DNA of 7,355 nt from Candidatus Peregrinibacteria bacterium. Its GTDB lineage: Bacteria > Patescibacteriota > Gracilibacteria > UBA1369 > LOWO2-01-FULL-3. A program made the translations under genes and the position numbers. Positions 1-5,467 of the stretch are shown here, in pieces. Position 1 is the stretch's first letter; each line of letters begins with the position of its first letter. Location: assembly GCA_007133095.1 (NCBI GenBank), contig SLNK01000061.1, positions 1 through 7,355 of the forward strand. The letters run 5' to 3'. The notes beneath the pieces were generated by a model. That model did no database searches, was not told where the DNA came from, and worked only from the letters and a program-made list of their open reading frames with translations.

Positions 1-261
1 TACCTCTTCCAAATCCTCCCTTCCTTCAATAAGAGCCTTAAGCCTTTCAAAATTCCCAAAATTCACAACCTCGCAATTCCCGTTGGCAAATTCTATTCGC
101 TCCCCCACAATCACAGCTTTTTCAGGATACAAAAAATAATACTCATCACCGTCTATAACAAACTCATGAGTAGCCGAATTCTCCTCATAGACAGGATTAA
201 CTTCTCCGCCACACGACGCAAAAACAAGAGCACCAATAAACAAAAAATAAATTTTCTTCAT
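1..261 (-). CDS. Predicted lipoprotein, N-terminal part only (runs off the left edge)
   Basis: This minus-strand frame opens with ATG at 261 and stays open for 87 codons to the window edge, so the C-terminus is missing. The N-terminus (MKKIYFLFIGALVFASC) has a short basic start, a hydrophobic core and a Cys at residue 17. That is a type II (lipoprotein) signal, although Phe at -3 is less usual than Leu. After the Cys comes a short GGEVNPVYEE linker and then an acidic, aromatic-rich beta-like region with VIDGDEYYF and PEKAVIVGERIEF. One further Cys lies near residue 66. I do not recognise the family. By inference it is tethered to the outer face of the membrane. No Shine-Dalgarno precedes the ATG; the nearest purine run is over 20 nt away. 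It is followed at a distance by a candidate minus-strand promoter, so it may be transcribed separately from folC, whose stop lies 231 bp upstream. The signal peptide and reading frame are well supported; the function is unknown. Confidence 0.75.
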   Translation of the reverse strand, partial: MKKIYFLFIGALVFASCGGEVNPVYEENSATHEFVIDGDEYYFLYPEKAVIVGERIEFANGNCEVVNFGNFERLKALIEGREDLEEV

Positions 262-342
262 AAGCGGAGAATAACAAATTTCTTCCCCCCGCGCCAGAAT
301 ATCAACATTGACATCCTGCCATCTCCCGCATAAACTACTGCC

Positions 343-372
343 GATATATCAATAAAACAGCGAAAATGACAA
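343..372 (-). promoter_or_regulatory. Candidate promoter for the lipoprotein gene
   Basis: Read on the minus strand, TTGTCA (372-367, five of six matches to TTGACA) is followed 18 bp later by TATATC (348-343), which has TG two bases upstream as in an extended -10. Transcription would start near 336 and give a leader of about 75 nt. The -10 matches only four of six bases, so this is a moderate call. The rest of the 231-bp gap (262-492) shows no convincing gene or hairpin. Confidence 0.35.
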
Positions 373-492
373 ACAAGAGTTCAAGCAAACAACACTGCCT
401 TGTCGGGAACATACGCCCAAAAAGCAAACTTAGAAAAAGAAAGAATAAAGAGAAAGCCAGACAAAGAAGAGAAGAAAGGGAAGCTCAAAAAA

Positions 493-1710
493 CTACACAG
501 TCTTAAGAGTGCCAAGAATTTCCCCAACAAGAAAATGGGATCCGGTCACAACAAGGACTTGATCCTTTTTTATTTCTTCCAAAAGTTCTCCAAAAGCTTT
601 TTTGCAATCGGCCTTAAAAGAAATCTCCCCGGAAAAAGGAAGTTTAATCATTTCGAATTCCGTTCTGCCAATGGATCGCTCCAAACAAGGCAGAGTGGTA
701 AAAACAACCTTTCCCGTAACTTGAGACAAAACTTTAAAAATATCCTCAATCTTCTTGCCCTTCAGCACGGAAACCAAGAACAAAAAATCCTTCCCGGGGA
801 AATTATTCTTCAAAGTCTCTGCCAGAACCTTCATACTCGCGGGAGTATGCGCCATATCAAAAACAACAACCTTCCCATCGACTTCACGCACATCAAACCT
901 CCCGACCAATTTAAAATTCTTAACAACCTCTTCAAAAATCCTCAAATCGACATTCCCGGTCAATAATTTCAAAGCCTCCAACGCAGTTTCTCCATTTCTA
1001 CTTTTAGCATCGAAATTTTCAAGCTCCGTTTCAACAAAATAAACTCCGCGCCGCCCCCTTAATTTAGTTTTTATTATTTCCAATGCCTCCTCACTCTGAG
1101 GCCCGACAACCAAAGGCGTTCCTTCCTTCATTATTCCCAATTTTTCGTTAATAATTTCAGTAAGAGTTTCTCCCAAAATATCCGTATGCTCCATTTCCAC
1201 ACCGGTCAAAACCGCAACCTTCGGAGAAATAACATTTGTAGCGTCCAACCTTCCCCCCAACCCCGTTTCCATAATCGCGTATTTTACATTCTCTTCAGAA
1301 AAATATTTCAACGCCAAAACTGTCAAAAGTTCAAAATAAGTAAGCTCAAAATCACCTTTTTTTTCGATAAATCGTTTTAAATCCTCAACATACAAAGCAA
1401 ACAATCGCTGGGAAATTTTCTCCCCGTTAATTTGAAATCTCTCACGGATATCCAAAATATGCGGAGATGTATAAAGTCCCGCCTTTTCTTTCTTTGCCCA
1501 CAAATAATCGGCCATCATCGTACAAACAGACCCCTTTCCTTTAGACCCCGCCACATGCACAAAATCGATTTTTGAATAATCCACACCGAAAACATCCAAA
1601 AAATTTCGAACCCTTCGCAAATCAAAAGTCTCTTCGCCGTATTCAACCTCAACAAGCTTTTCATAAGAAACAAATCCTTCCAAATATTCAAGCGCGCTTT
1701 CAAAATCCAT
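493..1710 (-). CDS. folC: Folylpolyglutamate synthase / dihydrofolate synthase-like Mur ligase
   Basis: FolC enzymes are cytosolic ATP-dependent ligases that add glutamate to (dihydro)folates or join dihydropteroate to Glu. From the ATG at 1710 the protein is 405 aa, close to the usual 420-430. An in-frame TTG at 1737 would add nine residues, but the ATG makes the N-terminus begin MDFESALEYL, as is typical of the family. Visible motifs are the P-loop HVAGSKGKGS (52-61), TSPHI with the following RERF (81-92), TYFELLT (124-130), LGGRLDATNV (151-160), EHTDILGET (174-182), NEKLGIMK (188-195), GRFDV (270-274), the C-terminal-domain motif DMAHTP (285-290) and the closing VTGSHFLVGEIL (388-399). The order fits FolC rather than MurC-F. 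The usual AHNP is AHTP here, as in MurE, but the other motifs argue for FolC. It is divergent from ftsQ with a 39-bp spacer and ends at TAG. No other folate gene is visible, so folate scavenging and polyglutamylation is an inference. Confidence 0.9.
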   Translation of the reverse strand: MDFESALEYLEGFVSYEKLVEVEYGEETFDLRRVRNFLDVFGVDYSKIDFVHVAGSKGKGSVCTMMADYLWAKKEKAGLYTSPHILDIRERFQINGEKISQRLFALYVEDLKRFIEKKGDFELTYFELLTVLALKYFSEENVKYAIMETGLGGRLDATNVISPKVAVLTGVEMEHTDILGETLTEIINEKLGIMKEGTPLVVGPQSEEALEIIKTKLRGRRGVYFVETELENFDAKSRNGETALEALKLLTGNVDLRIFEEVVKNFKLVGRFDVREVDGKVVVFDMAHTPASMKVLAETLKNNFPGKDFLFLVSVLKGKKIEDIFKVLSQVTGKVVFTTLPCLERSIGRTEFEMIKLPFSGEISFKADCKKAFGELLEEIKKDQVLVVTGSHFLVGEILGTLKTV

Positions 1711-1749
1711 ATATTCTGATATAAATATATAAGACAATGTTAAACAATA
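1711..1749. promoter_or_regulatory. Divergent folC/ftsQ spacer with AT-rich -10-like boxes
   Basis: This 39-bp spacer must drive or join two divergent genes. On the plus strand TGATATAAA (1717-1725) is an extended -10 shape, with only a weak -35-like TTTCAA at 1698-1703 inside folC. It would give ftsQ a leader of roughly 18 nt. On the minus strand TTGTTT (1747-1742) and TTATAT are spaced 17 bp apart, which would put the folC start of transcription almost at its ATG (leaderless or nearly so). Neither start has a Shine-Dalgarno. The boxes overlap, so the two promoters could interfere with each other; this is inferred from spacing alone. Confidence 0.4.
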
Positions 1750-2622
1750 ATGTTTAGAAAAAAAAGGAAACTACCTAAATACAGATTCAAATACGGAAAA
1801 ACCCCCATTAAAAAAGGGAAGACTTACCAAACACGCGGATTTCAAAGAATAAAAAAGAAACCGACACGAATATTCAGAAGACTTGGAAAATCCCTCAGCT
1901 TGGCATTTTTTCTGGCGATATTCATATTGCTTTTCTACTGGCTCTTCTTCTCGGGATATTTCAAAGTTGCGGAAGTACAAGTTATAAACGAAACTTTTGA
2001 AAACGAAATTCTGACCGAAAAAATTCACGAAAATCTTGAAAATTTGATGGGTAAGACCATTTTGTTCGTAAACCCTGAAAAAGTTGAAACCCAAATATTG
2101 AGTTCCTTCCCCGAGTTGGAAAAAATAACGGCCAAAACAAAATATCCGTCCACATTAACAATAACTTTTCAACAATACGACCTCGTAGCAAACGTAATAA
2201 ATCAAAGCTCCGTAATTAAAAAAAGCTACATAGTAAATTCCATAGGTTACATAGTCAGAGAAGATTTTGAAAATCCCTCATTCCCCTACATAGTAATAAA
2301 ATCAGACGAACCAATAAACACGGAAACACAAGCGATAGAGACAAAAAGACTAAGCTACATATTGGAATCGATAGAATATTTTCAAGATAAATTCGGGATG
2401 AGAATAAAAGAGGTGGAATACAAACCGATCCCCCGTGAAGTTCACCTTCTCACGGAAAGAGATTTTAAAATCTGGCTGGATATACAACATTCATATGAGG
2501 GACAGTTAAGAAAATTAAAAAAAGCGTCGGTAAAATTGGATATCCACAAAGAAAATTTGGAATATATCGACCTTAGGATTGCGGGAGGCAGTGGAGATAA
2601 GATAATATACAAACGAAGATAA
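1750..2622 (+). CDS. ftsQ: FtsQ/DivIB-type cell division protein with POTRA domain
   Basis: FtsQ/DivIB is a bitopic divisome protein that links FtsL/FtsB to the septal peptidoglycan machinery. The protein is 290 aa, with the family architecture in order. A very basic cytoplasmic tail (1-47, rich in Lys and Arg) is followed by one membrane segment (about 48-68). Then comes a POTRA-like domain (about 71-141), opening with FKVAEVQVI and including the hydrophobic GKTILFVN step and KYPSTLTITF. A beta domain runs to the end. The closing EYIDLRIAGGSGDKIIYK resembles the usual C-terminal 'YIDLR...K..YK' strand of FtsQ. The start ATG follows an A/T-rich leader without Shine-Dalgarno. Its stop lies 12 bp before sbp, so the two are probably one operon. 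FtsQ is poorly conserved in sequence, so this call rests on architecture, the C-terminal motif and the sbp neighbour. Confidence 0.85.
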   Translation: MFRKKRKLPKYRFKYGKTPIKKGKTYQTRGFQRIKKKPTRIFRRLGKSLSLAFFLAIFILLFYWLFFSGYFKVAEVQVINETFENEILTEKIHENLENLMGKTILFVNPEKVETQILSSFPELEKITAKTKYPSTLTITFQQYDLVANVINQSSVIKKSYIVNSIGYIVREDFENPSFPYIVIKSDEPINTETQAIETKRLSYILESIEYFQDKFGMRIKEVEYKPIPREVHLLTERDFKIWLDIQHSYEGQLRKLKKASVKLDIHKENLEYIDLRIAGGSGDKIIYKRR

Positions 2623-2634
2623 CAAACTCATAAA

Positions 2635-2976
2635 ATGGTCTGGATTTTACTAGGTGCACTCATCGGAATAATTATGGGGCTGACAATAGACATCCCCATA
2701 CCGGTCCCCTATATAAAATACACCGCCGTAATAATAATAGTCATCCTGGACTCTTTGTTCGGCGCCGCAAAAGCGGAGGTAAGCAAGGAGGATTACAGTC
2801 CCTCTGTTTTTACATCGGGGCTGGTGTTTAATATAGCCCTGGCACTGGGGATAACCTTACTGGGAGAACGATTGGGCCTGGACCTGTACCTTGCGGTAAC
2901 AGTAGTATTCACACTCAGAATATTCGCAAATCTCGGGGTGTTAAGACGGGCATTCCTTAAAAAAATCAAAAGGTAA
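2635..2976 (+). CDS. sbp: Small basic protein Sbp (DUF1290 family), integral membrane
   Basis: The product is 113 aa, close to the roughly 120 aa of Bacillus Sbp. It is almost wholly hydrophobic, with about four membrane segments (around 3-20, 28-46, 56-75 and 82-101) and a basic tail (LRRAFLKKIKR). Family signatures are clear: PYIKYTAV (25-32), LDSLFGAAKA (38-47), FTSGLVFN (59-66) and LRIFANL...LRR (94-105). In Firmicutes sbp lies between divIB/ylxX and ftsA. Its exact role is not established, but its neighbourhood ties it to cell division or cell-wall synthesis. Here it follows ftsQ by 12 bp, which supports both calls. The leader has no Shine-Dalgarno and contains ATAACAAACTCA (2619-2630), a string seen again before the gene at 3637. 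No clear terminator follows; the next gene has its own promoter. Confidence 0.9.
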   Translation: MVWILLGALIGIIMGLTIDIPIPVPYIKYTAVIIIVILDSLFGAAKAEVSKEDYSPSVFTSGLVFNIALALGITLLGERLGLDLYLAVTVVFTLRIFANLGVLRRAFLKKIKR

Positions 2977-3002
2977 AACGCTGAATTGTCAACACGGCTG
3001 TT

Positions 3003-3032
3003 TTGTGCAAAATCTCGTATTTGTGCTATAAT
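3003..3032 (+). promoter_or_regulatory. Sigma-70-type promoter with extended -10
   Basis: TTGTGC (3003-3008) and a perfect TATAAT (3027-3032) are separated by 18 bp, and TG at 3024-3025 gives an extended -10 (TGCTATAAT). Transcription would begin near 3039, leaving a leader of about 27 nt before the ATG at 3066. It is the best promoter-like sequence in the window. It lies in the 89-bp gap after sbp, so the gene at 3066 probably starts its own transcript. Confidence 0.7.
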
Positions 3033-3038
3033 GTTCGA

Positions 3039-3065
3039 AGAAAAATAAATTAAAAGAAAAATAAA
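3039..3065 (+). repeat. Duplicated A-rich 11-mer in the 5' leader
   Basis: AGAAAAATAAA occurs at 3039-3049 and again at 3055-3065, the second copy ending immediately before the ATG. The pair makes up most of the predicted leader. There is no GGAGG-like sequence, so initiation here probably relies on an unstructured A-rich leader. Low-complexity origin is possible. Confidence 0.5.
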
Positions 3066-3617
3066 ATGTCACAAGCTTCCAAAATTGCGCTCCTTAAAGA
3101 GATGATTGATTCCGCCGAATCAAATCTTAGATCCGCCAAACAAATAATAATTGACCTTGGAGGATCCTCAACGGAGCAAAACAACATTTACGGTAAAATG
3201 GCGGAACAATTGCCGGACTCGGAAGACGATTCCATTATAGAAGGAGTGTTCGACGGGCAAAACATGGTGGGAAACAATGAAAAGGAATATCCGGTTCCCG
3301 CAAACTACGCAAGCAAGTCTAAACTGATTCCGGGAGATGTTTTGAAATTAACGATAAAAGAAGACGGAACATTTCTTTATAAACAAATTGGCCCTGCTGA
3401 AAGAAAAAAAGTTGTGGGTATCCTTACTTTTGAAGATGGACAGTACAAAGTTATAGCAAACGGAAAAGCATACAAAGTACTGCTTGCTTCGGTAACATAT
3501 TTTAAAGCTGAAGTGGGAGACAAGGTTACGATTGTGATCCCCGCAATAGAAGATAGCGAATGGGCAGCAATTGAAAATGTTCTTCCAAAAGACACGGAAA
3601 TCCCCATGGTCGAATAA
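3066..3617 (+). CDS. Hypothetical protein with N-terminal helix and beta-rich C-terminal domain
   Basis: The product is a soluble, acidic 183-aa protein with no signal peptide and no membrane segment. Residues 1-32 look like one amphipathic helix (KIALLKEMIDSAESNL...), possibly a coiled coil for oligomerisation. A Ser/Asp-rich linker (about 33-55) follows. Residues 57-160 are beta-rich, with IEGVFDGQNMVG, YPVPANYASKSKLIPGD, LKLTIKEDGTFLYKQIGP and a second half with GKAYKVLLASVTYFKAEVGD. Two 'GD-hydrophobic strand' stretches (90-97 and 151-158) suggest two small barrel-like units. From memory, proteins with the YPVPANYASKSKL stretch recur in CPR genomes as hypothetical proteins; I cannot verify this and know no function. 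It is headed by a strong promoter and lies 19 bp before a membrane protein gene, so the two are probably one transcript. A cytosolic partner of that membrane protein is a guess. Confidence 0.85.
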   Translation: MSQASKIALLKEMIDSAESNLRSAKQIIIDLGGSSTEQNNIYGKMAEQLPDSEDDSIIEGVFDGQNMVGNNEKEYPVPANYASKSKLIPGDVLKLTIKEDGTFLYKQIGPAERKKVVGILTFEDGQYKVIANGKAYKVLLASVTYFKAEVGDKVTIVIPAIEDSEWAAIENVLPKDTEIPMVE

Positions 3618-3636
3618 AAAAATAACAAACTCAAAC

Positions 3637-4311
3637 ATGGACGATCCAAAAATTCAACCATCAGGAGATAAAAATCCACATGAAATTCCTCTGGACCAAT
3701 TGGCGGGAGAACAAAAACCGGCTCCGGAAGCACCGGCTCCGCAAACACCTCCCTCTCCTGAAACACCGGCTCCGCAAACACCTCCCTCTCCTGAAACACC
3801 GACTCCGCAAACACCTCCCGCTCCTGAAGCAGCGGCTCCGGAAACACCAGCGGCTCCGCAAACACCTCCAGCGCCTGAACCATCTAAACTCGCTTCAGAT
3901 GAATTGGTGTCATTGCAAAACTATCCCCCACCACCAAGCGGAGATCCCCCAAAAGGCCCCGCTTCGGAACCTTCTTCCCCGGATCCTCAAAAAAAGAATT
4001 TATTCAAATACATAATAATAGGCATCTCCGTAGTAATACTTTTGGCAGTCGGTTACTTGGCTTACGGCTTTTTGTCAGGTGATGCACAACCGGAAGTAGA
4101 AATCCCGGTAGATCGCCCATTTACGCCCCCGGAAGAAGAGAATGAAACAGAAGACGACCTGGAAGATGTGATAAATGATTTGAGAGAAATATATGAAATT
4201 GATGAATCCCCTCCCGGGCTACATTTTGATGTCCCGGAAATGGACGATGAGATAACAGAGGAGGAAGAAGAAGAAATTCTCGATCCCCCGGAAGAAAGAA
4301 TCCTCCGTTAA
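3637..4311 (+). CDS. Single-TM protein with Pro-rich repeat arm and acidic tail, function unknown
   Basis: I chose the ATG at 3637 (224 aa). An upstream TTG at 3571 would overlap the previous gene by 47 bp and add a basic out-of-context peptide. Parts in order are a polar N-terminus (1-27), Pro/Ala/Thr/Glu repeats of an 11-residue unit APQTPPSPETP (about 28-82), a second Pro-rich stretch (96-117), a basic KKNLFK flank, one membrane segment (about 124-147) and a very acidic tail (158-220, with runs of Glu). The positive-inside rule puts the Pro-rich arm in the cytoplasm and the acidic tail outside. That is the reverse of TonB, whose Pro-rich part is periplasmic. The family is not recognised. 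It is probably co-transcribed with the gene 19 bp upstream and followed by a hairpin terminator. The leader holds ATAACAAACTCA and no Shine-Dalgarno. Confidence 0.85.
   Translation: MDDPKIQPSGDKNPHEIPLDQLAGEQKPAPEAPAPQTPPSPETPAPQTPPSPETPTPQTPPAPEAAAPETPAAPQTPPAPEPSKLASDELVSLQNYPPPPSGDPPKGPASEPSSPDPQKKNLFKYIIIGISVVILLAVGYLAYGFLSGDAQPEVEIPVDRPFTPPEEENETEDDLEDVINDLREIYEIDESPPGLHFDVPEMDDEITEEEEEEILDPPEERILR
3730..3879 (+). repeat. 33-bp in-frame tandem repeat encoding an 11-residue Pro-rich unit
   Basis: Units run 3730-3762, 3763-3795 and 3796-3828, then a truncated 18-nt unit (3829-3846) and a full unit at 3847-3879. The first two are identical over 32 of 33 bases; later copies diverge by a few substitutions, several at third positions. 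The peptide is X-P-A-P-Q-T-P-P-S/A-P-E. The identical DNA of neighbouring copies points to recent slippage or unequal crossing over. Unit number may vary between strains. Confidence 0.9.
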
Positions 4312-4327
4312 GACTCAATAAAAAAAT

Positions 4328-4367
4328 TTAGAACAAGCCAAGCCAAGCAGTGGAAGGCTTGTTTTAA
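4328..4367 (+). terminator. Hairpin terminator after the Pro-rich membrane protein gene
   Basis: AACAAGCC (4332-4339) pairs with GGCTTGTT (4356-4363), and the stem extends outward to 4328/4367 with one G-U pair. The 16-nt loop can form a small inner CCA/TGG helix. On the plus strand the U-run is short (TTTTAAT). On the minus strand the hairpin is followed by a longer T-run (from AAAAAAATTT at 4320-4329), so it could also stop antisense transcription. It begins 17 bp after the TAA at 4309. Confidence 0.6.
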
Positions 4368-4387
4368 TCTATAAAAAATGGTAAAAT
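4359..4387 (+). promoter_or_regulatory. Candidate pilT-operon promoter, -35 inside the terminator stem
   Basis: TTGTTT (4359-4364) lies 17 bp before TAAAAT (4382-4387), which is preceded by TGG, giving an extended -10 (TGGTAAAAT). Transcription would start near 4394, about 26 nt before the pilT ATG. The -35 hexamer is the 3' arm of the preceding terminator hairpin. The pilT leader has no Shine-Dalgarno; its last bases are ACACAAACAAA. Confidence 0.5.
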
Positions 4388-4419
4388 AGTGAGAATAATA
4401 AATCAAAAACACAAACAAA

Positions 4420-5463
4420 ATGTATAAATTGGCAAAAATATTCAGAACAGCTGTTCAGTACCAAGCATCCGACCTGTTCATCTCCACGGGATCAAAGCCG
4501 ATATTACGTATAAACGGAGATTTGGTAAAAATTGAAGAGCACCCTGTTCTTACAAAAAAAATGGCGGAAGAATATTTGCTTGAAATTCTTACCCCCGAAC
4601 AAAAAAAACAATTTGAACAAAGTCTGGACATAGATCTGTCACTGGATATCGAAACAATTGCGCGCTTCAGAGTAAACATGTTTGTTCAAAGAAAAGGAAT
4701 TTCCGCAGCATTCAGAACAATCCCGGAAAATGCGCCAACCATGGACGAACTGGGATTACCCACACAAATGAAAAGGGTGACAACATCAAAAAACGGTCTG
4801 GTGATAGTAACCGGGCCCAGCGGATCCGGAAAAACAACAACCTTGGCATCAATAATCGGTGAAATAAATAAAAATCAAAAAAAGCACATAATAACAATTG
4901 AAGATCCTGTTGAATATGTCCACAAAAACGATCAATCAATAATACAACAACGTGAAGTTGGCATTCACACGCACAGTTTTAAAAAGGCCTTGCGTGCCAG
5001 TTTGCGTGAAAACCCCGATATAATATTAGTCGGAGAAATGCGTGATCTGGAAACAATGCAACAAGCCATAACAGCGGCTGAAACCGGTCATTTGGTTCTG
5101 GCCACACTTCACACCACGGGATGCGCGGAATCTATAAACAGAATAATAGACTCATTCCCACCAGATCAGCAAAATCAAATCAGGGCACAGCTCTCAACAT
5201 GTTTAAAAGCGGTATTTTGGCAAACATTAATAAAAACAAGAGACAATAAAGGCAGAGTCGGAGCTTTTGAAATCATGTTCTCAAACAATGCAATAGCCAA
5301 CATGATTAGAAAGTCAACAACTCATCAAATAAATTCCGTAATAGAAACATCAACAAAAGAAGGAATGCAAACGATGAAAAAATCTCTTATTGATCTGGTC
5401 CAAGCCGGAATAATCACGGAAGAAAAAGCCATGGAAAATATGCCAAAAGAATTTGAAACCTAA
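4420..5463 (+). CDS. pilT: PilT-type twisting motility / retraction ATPase
   Basis: PilT is a cytoplasmic hexameric secretion ATPase that powers type IV pilus retraction. The protein is 347 aa, a normal PilT length. The N-terminal PAS-like domain has ASDLFISTGSKPILRINGDL (16-35). The RecA-like domain has Walker A GPSGSGKT (132-139), the Asp box TIEDPVEYVH (159-168), Walker B PDIILVGEMRD (199-209) and the His box TGHLVLATLHTTG (222-234). The closing region keeps a PilT-like AIANMIRKSTTHQ...GMQTMKKSL (291-322), which favours PilT over PilB; PilB would also be longer and carry a four-Cys zinc site. Cys at the usual Ala/Ser in HTTGCAES and a Cys-Trp variant near 251-257 are minor oddities. It heads an apparent operon: its stop lies 4 bp before the next ATG. 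The downstream genes are VirB2/TrbC-like membrane proteins, not type IV pilins, so its partner may not be a classical pilus. Confidence 0.95.
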   Translation: MYKLAKIFRTAVQYQASDLFISTGSKPILRINGDLVKIEEHPVLTKKMAEEYLLEILTPEQKKQFEQSLDIDLSLDIETIARFRVNMFVQRKGISAAFRTIPENAPTMDELGLPTQMKRVTTSKNGLVIVTGPSGSGKTTTLASIIGEINKNQKKHIITIEDPVEYVHKNDQSIIQQREVGIHTHSFKKALRASLRENPDIILVGEMRDLETMQQAITAAETGHLVLATLHTTGCAESINRIIDSFPPDQQNQIRAQLSTCLKAVFWQTLIKTRDNKGRVGAFEIMFSNNAIANMIRKSTTHQINSVIETSTKEGMQTMKKSLIDLVQAGIITEEKAMENMPKEFET

Positions 5464-5467
5464 AAAT

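Noticed and set aside
343..417. Possible minus-strand mini-gene of 25 codons with a hydrophobic product
   Set aside because: The ATG at 417 gives only a short peptide from a T-rich strand, which is hydrophobic by chance; there is no ribosome site and the candidate promoter for the lipoprotein lies inside it.
400..966. Plus-strand open frame of about 188 codons over the 3' end of folC
   Set aside because: It is antisense to a well-supported folC, starts at a non-ATG codon, and gives a Lys/Asn-rich low-complexity peptide without family motifs.
2975..3004. Possible terminator after sbp (AAAAC...GTTTT)
   Set aside because: Only five A-T-rich pairs form before a mismatch and no U-run follows; the stem is too weak to call.
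3571..3636. Upstream TTG start for the Pro-rich membrane protein
   Set aside because: It would overlap the preceding gene by 47 bp; the ATG at 3637 follows the stop by 19 bp and gives a sensible N-terminus.
3730..3879. Regular repeats as a possible CRISPR array
   Set aside because: Units are back to back without spacers and in frame with a coding sequence; there are no cas genes.
3377..3883. Minus-strand open frame with repeats of an EREVFAEPV-type peptide
   Set aside because: The repetition is only the 33-bp tandem repeat read antisense; the frame overlaps two better-supported plus-strand genes.
4420..5463. PilB/GspE assembly ATPase instead of PilT
   Set aside because: The length (347 aa), the missing four-Cys zinc site and the C-terminal GMQTM-type region fit PilT.
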